A DNA stretch of 8,516 bases from CAZWRK01 sp964635875 (GTDB lineage Bacteria > Pseudomonadota > Gammaproteobacteria > Burkholderiales > Aquaspirillaceae), in assembly GCA_964635875.1 (NCBI GenBank), contig CAZWRK010000154.1:1-8516 (forward strand), written 5' to 3'. The first letter of the stretch is position 1; each line of letters opens with the position of its first letter. Shown here piece by piece: positions 1 to 5,577 of the stretch. The notes beneath the pieces are model-generated. The model was not told where the DNA came from, ran no database searches, and worked only from the letters and a program-made list of their open reading frames with translations. The translations under genes were made by a program, and so were the position numbers.

Positions 1-53
1 AACAATGTTAATTCAGATTTAGGTATTAATTCCCAATTATATAAGAATATCAT
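1..53 (-). CDS. Start of an unidentified gene, cut by the left edge
   Basis: The last bases of the HNH gene contain an ATG at 53-51 overlapping its TGA stop (ATGA, 4 bases). It is preceded by a strong Shine-Dalgarno GAGGAG at 66-61 with a 7-base spacer. The frame stays open to the window edge and begins MIFLYNWELIPKSELTL (17 codons seen). The start signal and ATGA coupling match the style of the other junctions here, so I call this a real gene start. Too little is visible to assign a product. Confidence 0.6.
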   Translation of the reverse strand, partial: MIFLYNWELIPKSELTL

Positions 54-631
54 TTTGTTTCTCCTCTATAATTTGTTACTGCTTTACAAAAATTAATCAA
101 ATCTTCTTCTGAGTAAGAATTTTTTGCAATTTGCGCCATCCAACATATAAATTGTAAATTGCCTTTTTCATAACCTTTGGAAGAGTCAATTCTATCTAAT
201 GATGCTCTATCAGGAGTTAATTTTAATTTATCAGTATGACTTTTTAAATAAGTCATTTTCCATCCAGTATATGGGCATATTCCATTTTGAGATTCCCACA
301 ATTCTTTTAAATATTCTACTGTTATTTCTGTTTTACAAATACCCTTTTTAGCATTTCTCATTCTAATATTTTTAAGAAAAACTTTAAATGGTCTTATTTC
401 TATAGGAAAGGCTTTGTTACTTATTTTATTATCTTGACAATATTTTGCTAATCTCATTCCCATTTCTATTTTTGTAGTTTTTGATACTTTAGACATTCGT
501 AAACAAGAAGAGCAAGATAAACTACATGTAACTGACCTACCTTTTGCTAAATTTCTTTTGTGTTCAGACGCTAATCTTTGAAAAGATTCTTTGCAAAATT
601 CACATTCTAAAGTAACCATTTTAACAGGCAT
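50..631 (-). CDS. HNH-type endonuclease-like protein (probable free-standing homing endonuclease)
   Basis: A 193-aa protein. Near the N-terminus a putative zinc site is formed by C10 and C13, then C36 and C40 (CxxC...CxxxC). The C-terminal half holds the block CPYTG (119-123), then SLDRID (144-149), SSKGY (150-154) and GN (157-158), ending in a helical segment. This LDRIDSSKGY..GN pattern is familiar from phage HNH-superfamily endonucleases, where such genes are usually mobile and cut DNA of relatives lacking them. The frame is open upstream to an ATG at 673, but I chose ATG 631 because GGAG at 641-638 lies 6 bases before it. The gene sits downstream of the tmRNA, a common kind of insertion position for mobile genes, and overlaps the next gene by ATGA. 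DNA cleavage and homing are inferred from family resemblance; the canonical first HNH histidine is not obvious, so activity is uncertain. Confidence 0.75.
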   Translation of the reverse strand: MPVKMVTLECEFCKESFQRLASEHKRNLAKGRSVTCSLSCSSCLRMSKVSKTTKIEMGMRLAKYCQDNKISNKAFPIEIRPFKVFLKNIRMRNAKKGICKTEITVEYLKELWESQNGICPYTGWKMTYLKSHTDKLKLTPDRASLDRIDSSKGYEKGNLQFICWMAQIAKNSYSEEDLINFCKAVTNYRGETK

Positions 632-637
632 AAAAAT

Positions 638-641
638 CTCC
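638..641 (-). promoter_or_regulatory. Ribosome binding site that sets the start of the HNH gene
   Basis: GGAG on the minus strand, 6 bases before the ATG at 631. No comparable site precedes the upstream in-frame ATG at 673, so translation most likely begins at MPVKMV. Confidence 0.6.
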
Positions 642-679
642 ATATCCAGTATAATTATGTTTCCATAATACATACACTA

Positions 680-707
680 AAAATGGAGTTTCTTGATTAA
701 AATGGAG
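680..707. repeat. Short direct repeat CTCCATTTT in the tmRNA 3' flank
   Basis: The 9-mer CTCCATTTT (minus strand) occurs at 707-699 and again at 688-680, 19 bases apart, between the tmRNA 3' end and the HNH gene. There is no convincing stem-loop followed by a U-run here, so I do not call a terminator. The repeat may mark RNA processing or past insertion, or be chance in AT-rich DNA. Confidence 0.35.
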
Positions 708-773
708 GATTGGACTATTTCGGATTTGAACCGAAGTCTTCAGTGTTTTTCATAAGTAAATCTACAACAATAT

Positions 774-789
774 CTAGTGACTGCACTAG
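774..789 (-). other. ssrA: Perfect 6-bp hairpin inside the tmRNA
   Basis: CTAGTG and CACTAG form a 6-bp stem with a 4-base loop, between the tag stop codon and the 3' strand of helix 2. This is where bacterial tmRNAs carry the PK2-PK4 region, so it probably forms part of a reduced downstream domain. Confidence 0.6.
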
Positions 790-816
790 CACAGTATTAA
801 AATCGCTATAATATCC

Positions 817-845
817 TTCGAGATAACAGCTTAGCTCGAATTATC
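817..845 (-). other. ssrA: Candidate second pseudoknot of the tmRNA
   Basis: GATAA (845-841) pairs with TTATC (826-822), while TTCGA (840-836) pairs with TCGAA (821-817). The two helices cross in the order 1-2-1'-2', which is an H-type pseudoknot with a 9-base loop. A competing plain hairpin, TTCGAG with CTCGAA (840-835 with 822-817), is also possible, so the fold is a candidate only. Confidence 0.55.
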
Positions 846-877
846 AGATATTAATGGTTACCTGAAGACCAAAACGA

Positions 878-901
878 TTAAGCTGCCAGAGCATAAGTTG
901 C
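878..901 (-). other. ssrA: tmRNA tag-peptide reading frame (ATYALAA-stop)
   Basis: GCA ACT TAT GCT CTG GCA GCT TAA encodes ATYALAA. The resume codon GCA follows the 3' strand of pseudoknot 1 by 11 nt, about the spacing in E. coli. It has A at -4 and C at -1, as in the E. coli resume context. The YALAA ending is the classical ClpXP-recognised end; the E. coli tag is ANDENYALAA. Only seven codons are present, so the middle part that binds SspB in E. coli (around NDEN) is missing. Confidence 0.85.
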
Positions 902-912
902 GTTTAATTTTT

Positions 913-945
913 GAATGATTTTTAGGTAGCCATCATCCTCTACCT
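913..945 (-). other. ssrA: tmRNA pseudoknot 1 (PK1)
   Basis: Stem 1 is AGGTAG (945-940) with CTACCT (929-924), 6 bp. Stem 2 is GGATGAT (938-932) with ATCATTC (919-913), 7 bp including one G-U. The stems cross as in an H-type pseudoknot, with an AAAA loop at 923-920. In known tmRNAs PK1 sits just upstream of the resume codon and helps place it on the ribosome; here it lies 11 nt before GCA. Confidence 0.8.
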
Positions 946-995
946 GTTGCATTATCCTACTATTACCTGAATCGAATGCCTTTATAGCCCTAATA

Positions 996-1001
996 ATTAT
1001 A
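996..1001 (-). promoter_or_regulatory. Candidate -10 box for the tmRNA
   Basis: A perfect TATAAT lies with 5 bases between it and the mature tmRNA 5' G at 990, about where a sigma70-type start would fall. It sits just beyond the stop codon of the upstream gene. No good -35 hexamer is visible at 16-18 bases, and I see no MotA-like box, so it may be weak, activator-dependent or fortuitous in AT-rich DNA. Confidence 0.4.
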
Positions 1002-1003
1002 CA

Positions 1004-2989
1004 CTATGATGCATGATAAACTACACGATTTTCACATTCATGTACAAGTTTCACAGTATTAAAACCAACAACTTTCAACGCAGATTCTATCCACAGTTTA
1101 TTTGGACCAAACCAATTAGTCGGGTCATTCGCCATCTCGTTACCAGGATAGAACTTAAGGCAAGGAAAAGGTTGGTCTTCACCGTCTATAAGGGTTTCTA
1201 AAACCAACAATTCTTTAGTAAGTTCTCTAACCTTTTTGAGTGCGCCAAGCGGATTTTGGAGATGATATAAAACACCCATAAATAGCACTACATCACAAGC
1301 ATCAAATTGACTATTTATATCAAATAAATCCTGATTTCTACAACAGATACCTGTTTCGTCAAAACCAAATTTTTTAACAGCTTCATTAAAATTGGCCATC
1401 CAATCAGTTTTGTCCCAAGGATTTACATCAATACCAAGAACAAGAGCGGCACCCTTTTCCTTTGCCTTCATTGAATAAAAACCATCCCAACAACCAATAT
1501 CTAACACGGTCTTATTTTTAAAATCAACATCGCCTAACCATTCAAACTGTCTATTTAATAATTCTGTTGACAGTTCTCCAGTAACTTTGGTGCCATCTGG
1601 AAAATCATAACTATGATATCTAGCTCTAGATTGTAATTTTTCTATTTCTTTTAGATATTCAAAATCATGGTCGACATATCTGGATTCACCTTTAGTTCCA
1701 TAGATATATGTGCCATACATTCTGTGAACCTGTTCATAATCCCAATTCTTGATTTTCTCTTGAATTTCTTTATTCATTGTATTTTCAAGAGGATATCTAT
1801 TTAGACTATCTACAATTGGACCATATACATAATTCATGTGATGAGTATAACCAATGTGTGGATTAGATGACCAATTTGGTGTTTTTAAACATGGAAATGG
1901 GTCTGTTACTTGGTCTAATTGATAATTATATTCATCTTCTACTAAGTCATAATTGTGAAAATTAAGTCTCTTAATTAAGACATTAGATGACATCTTTGAT
2001 AACACATCTGTTAAATCAACAGATTTTATTGCGGTCATGTCATCTTGCGAGTATAAGTAATACGGTGTGCTAACATGTCTAGTTCCATAGACTATGGCCC
2101 CATCCATATATAAATTTGTAGATGGAGTTAAAAATAGTATTCCATTTTCTTGACAATATATTTGTAATCTAGCTTTATATTCATTATACAAATCTTCAGA
2201 TAACATACCTAATGTATTATAAGTTTTATTATTTAAATTACGTTCAGTATTAAATCCATCAGCAACTAAAATTTTCTTACATTGTTTCAAACCAAATTTA
2301 TCATTATAACTATCAAACATCCTTTTAATATGTTCAATAGATGAATTATTATGTTTGGCAGATGTGGTTACAACAAACGTAATTAATTGTTCAAGAGGAA
2401 ATGTTCTTGCTAAATAATGATTATACCATAATGGACTAACACATTCTGGAGTTCTTAATACTAAATCTTTATAAGTATTATGGTCTATTAAATGTTCTTC
2501 TGTATTTTTTTGATGTATAATAGCATTTGAAATAGTACCATATTTAGACCCATGTTTAGGAACTATACCACCATGTAAATAATTTTTAAATACACAATTA
2601 GCTTTTTTAAATAATCTATATTGATTTGTTTCGCTATTAATTAGATTATTTTCAATATAGTTATGACGCTCTAATAAGTAACCATCATACTCTTGACTAC
2701 AATAATCCAAAATTTTATCACCAAATTCTTCAGTAATATATTCGTCAACATCTAGAAATAATATCCAATCAGTTTTACAATTTAGAGCTGCGATATGTCT
2801 AGATGGTTCTGCTAACCCTTGATTATCGTCATAATAACAAGTTACTCCTAGCTCAGATAGTATTTGAGCTGTATTATCAGTAGAACCTTGATTAATAATT
2901 ATAATATCATTAACGTATTTTCTATGATATTCAATAAATTGTTTTATTCTTTTAGATTCGTTGAATACTACCGAACACAAAGTAATCAT
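1004..2989 (-). CDS. Multidomain glycosyltransferase / methyltransferase fusion
   Basis: A 661-aa protein with three apparent parts. Residues 1 to about 170 are a GT-A family 2 glycosyltransferase: VVFNES near the start, GSTDNT (35-40) and the metal-binding DVDE (80-83). Residues about 203-450 look like a second, diverged GT-A-like unit: a TTSAKHNNSS start, a VADG strand end (242-245) and a YSQDD acidic motif (313-317). Assignment of this middle part is weaker. Residues about 455-661 are a class I SAM-dependent methyltransferase: motif I VLDIGCWDGFYS (495-506), acidic LGIDVN (518-523) and FMGVLYHLQNPL (570-581). The GVLYH and LETL segments recall CmoB-like methyltransferases. The ATG overlaps the upstream stop by ATGA. 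It probably adds and methylates sugars on phage or host glycans, or possibly on DNA; the acceptor cannot be told from sequence. No signal peptide or membrane segment is apparent, so it should act in the cytoplasm. Confidence 0.85.
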   Translation of the reverse strand: MITLCSVVFNESKRIKQFIEYHRKYVNDIIIINQGSTDNTAQILSELGVTCYYDDNQGLAEPSRHIAALNCKTDWILFLDVDEYITEEFGDKILDYCSQEYDGYLLERHNYIENNLINSETNQYRLFKKANCVFKNYLHGGIVPKHGSKYGTISNAIIHQKNTEEHLIDHNTYKDLVLRTPECVSPLWYNHYLARTFPLEQLITFVVTTSAKHNNSSIEHIKRMFDSYNDKFGLKQCKKILVADGFNTERNLNNKTYNTLGMLSEDLYNEYKARLQIYCQENGILFLTPSTNLYMDGAIVYGTRHVSTPYYLYSQDDMTAIKSVDLTDVLSKMSSNVLIKRLNFHNYDLVEDEYNYQLDQVTDPFPCLKTPNWSSNPHIGYTHHMNYVYGPIVDSLNRYPLENTMNKEIQEKIKNWDYEQVHRMYGTYIYGTKGESRYVDHDFEYLKEIEKLQSRARYHSYDFPDGTKVTGELSTELLNRQFEWLGDVDFKNKTVLDIGCWDGFYSMKAKEKGAALVLGIDVNPWDKTDWMANFNEAVKKFGFDETGICCRNQDLFDINSQFDACDVVLFMGVLYHLQNPLGALKKVRELTKELLVLETLIDGEDQPFPCLKFYPGNEMANDPTNWFGPNKLWIESALKVVGFNTVKLVHECENRVVYHAS

Positions 2990-3222
2990 TTAGTTTTACC
3001 CGTTAATCTTTTTAATCTAGCTAGAATATGTGGCTCATTATTTTTACCTAACATAGCATCTATCATTTTTCTATTTAATGTACTTCTAATTCTTGGTAAA
3101 TAGTCATTAATATCAACCGCGTCTAACTTATTGATTTTAAATAATTTACATAAAAATCCAACGGCCCACGCTTCACTTCTATTTTGACGTTCGTTTTCTT
3201 CTCGTTCTTTACGACTTATCAC
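2986..3222 (-). CDS. Small basic protein of unknown function (78 aa)
   Basis: I do not recognise this protein. It is charged and mostly helical in appearance, with an RKEREENERQNR stretch near the N-terminus and a basic C-terminus ending RLKRLTGKTK. It starts with GTG in the overlap TAGTG, where the upstream gene's TAG shares one base with the start, and ends in an ATGA overlap with the fusion gene. There is no good Shine-Dalgarno site, so translation probably depends on coupling. Retention of the frame between two tightly overlapping genes is the main argument that it is real. Confidence 0.6.
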   Translation of the reverse strand: MISRKEREENERQNRSEAWAVGFLCKLFKINKLDAVDINDYLPRIRSTLNRKMIDAMLGKNNEPHILARLKRLTGKTK

Positions 3223-3440
3223 TATTTATATCCAAAAAATTTCCAGAAAATATTTGGTTTCCAGTGTCTAAGAAACTGTTCTTTTGTTGCTACACCCCTA
3301 CCACGACCATAACATTCTTGAAAATAATATTTATTGTCTTTAATAATGATAATTTTACATAAAGCAAAAGTAAATTCGTTACATACAAACCAATATTGTC
3401 CTTCTTGAGGTTCTATTACTACTAATTTTTTAGCTGCCAT
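3222..3440 (-). CDS. Small protein of unknown function (72 aa)
   Basis: I do not recognise this protein. It looks rich in beta-strands (KKLVVIE, YWFVCNEFTFALCKIIII, NKYYFQE), followed by GRGRG and an aromatic, basic end (WKPNIFWKFFGYK). This could be a small beta-barrel-like fold, but that is a guess. AGGA lies about 8 bases before the ATG. The start overlaps the end of the 67-aa gene by 11 bases, and its TAG shares one base with the next GTG start. Confidence 0.65.
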   Translation of the reverse strand: MAAKKLVVIEPQEGQYWFVCNEFTFALCKIIIIKDNKYYFQECYGRGRGVATKEQFLRHWKPNIFWKFFGYK

Positions 3441-3633
3441 TATGATTCCTAATTATATAGTCCTGTAATCTTCCATAAATTTTAATTCTTATTGAATGTA
3501 ACGCGTTAATTTCTTTTACTAACTCAAAATAATTATCTGTACCATACTTATATTTTTTTAACTTTATAATTAATTGACCAATATTTACACATAAATCGTT
3601 TAGCAATTGTAAATCATCTAATAAATCACTCAT
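3430..3633 (-). CDS. Small helical protein of unknown function (67 aa)
   Basis: I do not recognise this protein. Leucine and isoleucine recur at helical spacing (DLLDDLQLLNDL, GQLIIKLKK, FELVKEINALHSIRIKI), suggesting a two- or three-helix bundle, perhaps oligomeric. Its ATG overlaps the glycosyltransferase stop by ATGA, with GAG as a weak ribosome site just upstream. It overlaps the next gene by 11 bases. Confidence 0.65.
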   Translation of the reverse strand: MSDLLDDLQLLNDLCVNIGQLIIKLKKYKYGTDNYFELVKEINALHSIRIKIYGRLQDYIIRNHNGS

Positions 3634-4484
3634 ATTAACTCACTACAATATTGATGATTGTTATAAAGCGTTATTTGACTCGGATTCATAAATAGATACC
3701 GTCCATTTTCAATCATTTGTTTATGGAGAGTAACACAATCACAATCGGTCTCATTATATCTTAAATTCTTAATTGAGTCCCATTTATAAATTCCAAGTCC
3801 ACCAAAGCAAGAGAAAACTCTCTCTGGTTCATCTCCACGCTCCCAAAGAAACAGATTACCAGCTTTTCCAACATCATTCCATGAGCCATATCGTCTAAAT
3901 GCCCAGGTATCAAAGAACAACCGTTCAAATCTATCGTCTCTTTTTCTAAAGAGTAAACTATTAGACCCAATAAAATCCCACGGTTGCTCATAACCTAAAC
4001 TATTTAAAATACCTTCGTATGAATATCCACCTAATAGGTCAGTATCTAACACTATCATATAATCAGGAACAGATGGATACAACACATTACCATAATGCGA
4101 ACTGACAAAATTCAAGTATTGATTTCGATAAAAAGCCATATCAATTCGTCGTCTTAATGACTTATCTTGACAATGCCTTATTTTTCCTTGCTTTTCACCA
4201 ATTATCATCCATTTGTGATTTGTTAATTGGATTTTTTCTAATTCTTCTCTTGTCCCATCTATAGAATCATTTTCTACAATAATTACACTATAGTCTTTAA
4301 AGAAACTACCTAAACGTTGGATACGATTATATAGATATGGAATATATTGTCTAATATCCCGAGCCAAACCACAAATCACAAGATTAGAAGAAAAAGCGGT
4401 GCTGAACCCCTTTTGAATACGAGATTCATACACCGCATAATCTTCTTTTCTTGTTTTAAATAGTGCCTCAGGAAATTGAGACAT
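3630..4484 (-). CDS. Glycosyltransferase, GT-A-like fold
   Basis: A 284-aa protein. The N-terminal Rossmann-like strand SNLVICGLARD (33-43) leads to SVIIVENDSIDGT (66-78), and YMIVLDTDLLGG (142-153) supplies a DTD metal and nucleotide-sugar motif at 147-149. WDFIGSN (169-175) and CFGGLGIYKW (226-235) resemble acceptor-side loops of such enzymes. The VENDSxDGT plus VLDTDL layout is reminiscent of the CAP59/GT69-like group, from memory only. The frame extends upstream to a TTG at 4502, but the ATG at 4484, 7 bases after the rIIB stop, is the likelier start. Neither start has a strong ribosome site, so coupling to rIIB is likely. Sugar and acceptor are unknown; no membrane segment is seen. Confidence 0.8.
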   Translation of the reverse strand: MSQFPEALFKTRKEDYAVYESRIQKGFSTAFSSNLVICGLARDIRQYIPYLYNRIQRLGSFFKDYSVIIVENDSIDGTREELEKIQLTNHKWMIIGEKQGKIRHCQDKSLRRRIDMAFYRNQYLNFVSSHYGNVLYPSVPDYMIVLDTDLLGGYSYEGILNSLGYEQPWDFIGSNSLLFRKRDDRFERLFFDTWAFRRYGSWNDVGKAGNLFLWERGDEPERVFSCFGGLGIYKWDSIKNLRYNETDCDCVTLHKQMIENGRYLFMNPSQITLYNNHQYCSELI

Positions 4485-4491
4485 TAAATAA

Positions 4492-5577
4492 TTAGCTTGC
4501 AACCATTAATCTCCGAATGTCACTATGACGGAAGCTCTTATAGTTTACTGTTTCTTGATACTCAGACCAATCGTCTTCAAATTCACCAAGACTTACTTCA
4601 AATCCTCTGAAGTAATTAGAGTACACGTCGGTTACTTTAACTAGTCGTGATACATCATGATAAACAAATGAAACTACATCACCAATAGAAACATTTTCTG
4701 GCATCATTGGTGTGTAATTTACTTCACGATATTCGACTTCATCATCTTCAGTATCGAAGACATCCCAACCGTCTAATGTACCAGCCTCTGGATTATAATT
4801 ATACACTGGCTGGTCAAGCTTACCAACATACTCTTGTACAACTTCATAACGACAACAACGAAGTTTTTGAGCGTTATGGTCAGTTGGAACAGATACAGCA
4901 TCTCGTGGATTTACCTTAACGATGACAACCTTATCACCTGTACAATTGAAAGAGCCACCAGGTCCAGCATAAGCGAATGCGCCAACATGTAGACCAACAG
5001 AACAGGTACGACCTGCAACATCGTCTACTTCATTTCTTGGACATTCAATTACTTCACCCACACCATTATAAATTTGTCCACCAGCATTTGCTTTACCACT
5101 AAGAAGTGTAAGCTTTCCAGATGTCTTACTATAAAAATCTGAACCAACAGTCTTATAAGCAAGGAAACAACCATCTTCTGTTACTGGTAGAGATTCATTT
5201 TCCAAGAATGGATACAATTCTTCAACTGCACGACTACTTGGATTCTGAAGAAGATTTGTTAGGAAATTAACCAACGGTTGGAAATCTAATCCGCCTCGCT
5301 GGAATTCTAAGATACGAGTTACTAGAGCGTTATTTAACTCTTTACCATTCCATAGAACACGGTCTTCTTCAACCGTGACTCCTACAGAACTTAGTTTAGA
5401 TACTGCTTTGGTAACAACATTCTTTACAGATACGTTATTAAGAAATCGTTCTTCGTCACCATCTGATACAGCTTGTAAAAGTAAACTATAAGCTGAATGG
5501 TCTTCGCGAACATTATAAGGAACACCATTAACGATAGTTGAGAAACCGGTTTTGTTTTTGACTAGTGGCAATGACAT
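4492..5577 (-). CDS. rIIB: rIIB-like protein
   Basis: A 361-aa protein following rIIA in the T4 order. Its core carries the block I associate with phage rIIB proteins: LPVTEDGCFLAYKTVG (130-145), NGVGEVIECPRNEVDDVAGRT (about 171-191), CSVGLHVGAFAYA (192-204) and GDKVVIVKVNPRDAVSVP (214-231). In T4 the rII proteins act together, affect lysis timing and let the phage escape RexAB exclusion by lambda lysogens; molecular details are unclear. The T4 protein is about 312 aa. Here residues about 290-361 form an extra-looking small beta domain (IGDVVSFVYHD, then VNYKSFRHSDIRRL) similar in style to SH3/WYL-like tails of other phage proteins. Start and rIIA stop overlap as TAATG, with AAAGG 9 bases upstream. 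Confidence 0.85.
   Translation of the reverse strand: MSLPLVKNKTGFSTIVNGVPYNVREDHSAYSLLLQAVSDGDEERFLNNVSVKNVVTKAVSKLSSVGVTVEEDRVLWNGKELNNALVTRILEFQRGGLDFQPLVNFLTNLLQNPSSRAVEELYPFLENESLPVTEDGCFLAYKTVGSDFYSKTSGKLTLLSGKANAGGQIYNGVGEVIECPRNEVDDVAGRTCSVGLHVGAFAYAGPGGSFNCTGDKVVIVKVNPRDAVSVPTDHNAQKLRCCRYEVVQEYVGKLDQPVYNYNPEAGTLDGWDVFDTEDDEVEYREVNYTPMMPENVSIGDVVSFVYHDVSRLVKVTDVYSNYFRGFEVSLGEFEDDWSEYQETVNYKSFRHSDIRRLMVAS

Larger units (their letters stand above)
711..990 (-). ncRNA. ssrA: tmRNA (transfer-messenger RNA), one-piece, phage-encoded
   Basis: A 280-nt RNA that rescues stalled ribosomes by acting first as tRNA-Ala and then as a short mRNA encoding a degradation tag. The 5' end GGGCTAT (990-984) pairs over 7 bp with ATAGTCC (718-712). 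The third pair is G-U, the G3-U70 identity signal for alanyl-tRNA synthetase, and the discriminator base is A (711). A T-arm with 5-bp stem TTCGG/CCGAA and loop TTCAAAT lies at 735-719. The 5' D-analogue contains GGCATTCGAT, close to the conserved tmRNA GGATTCGAC block. TTCAG and GCAAC after it can pair with CTGAA and GTTGT before the T-arm, forming an interrupted helix 2. The tag frame GCA ACT TAT GCT CTG GCA GCT TAA lies at 901-878. CCA is not encoded, so it must be added after transcription. The gene begins 13 bases after the preceding stop codon, so both co-transcription with processing and its own promoter are possible. It has the standard linear order, not the permuted two-piece form of alphaproteobacteria and some cyanobacteria. 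Confidence 0.94.

Noticed and set aside
632..710. Possible rho-independent terminator after the tmRNA
   Set aside because: T-runs exist, but no GC-rich inverted repeat precedes them; only direct repeats are found.
711..735. T-arm and acceptor end suggesting an ordinary tRNA
   Set aside because: The matching 5' acceptor strand is about 270 bases away at 990-984, and no anticodon arm is present. The whole element fits tmRNA, not tRNA.
878..952. A 24-codon minus-strand frame from ATG 952 ending in NATYALAA, which looks like a small gene
   Set aside because: Its upstream part overlaps tmRNA helix 2 and pseudoknot 1, it has no Shine-Dalgarno site, and only its last codons act as the tmRNA tag.
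1013..1201. Plus-strand open frame of 62 codons
   Set aside because: It is antisense to the conserved methyltransferase domain and has no recognisable motif or ribosome site.
2864..3103. Plus-strand open frame of 79 codons
   Set aside because: It lies opposite the start of the GT2 domain and the 78-aa gene; the hydrophobic composition is a by-product of AT-rich antisense reading.
3223..3230. Exact TATAAATA (minus strand), the T4 late promoter -10 motif
   Set aside because: It encodes the end of the 72-aa protein and would start transcription inside the next gene after its GTG. The same 8-mer also occurs inside the fusion gene at 1319-1312, so chance in AT-rich DNA is likely.
3761..3991. Minus-strand 76-codon frame inside the glycosyltransferase
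   Set aside because: It is out of frame with a well-supported glycosyltransferase and shows no family signature.
4707..4919. Plus-strand 70-codon frame
   Set aside because: It is antisense to the conserved rIIB coding region, with no start signal or motif.
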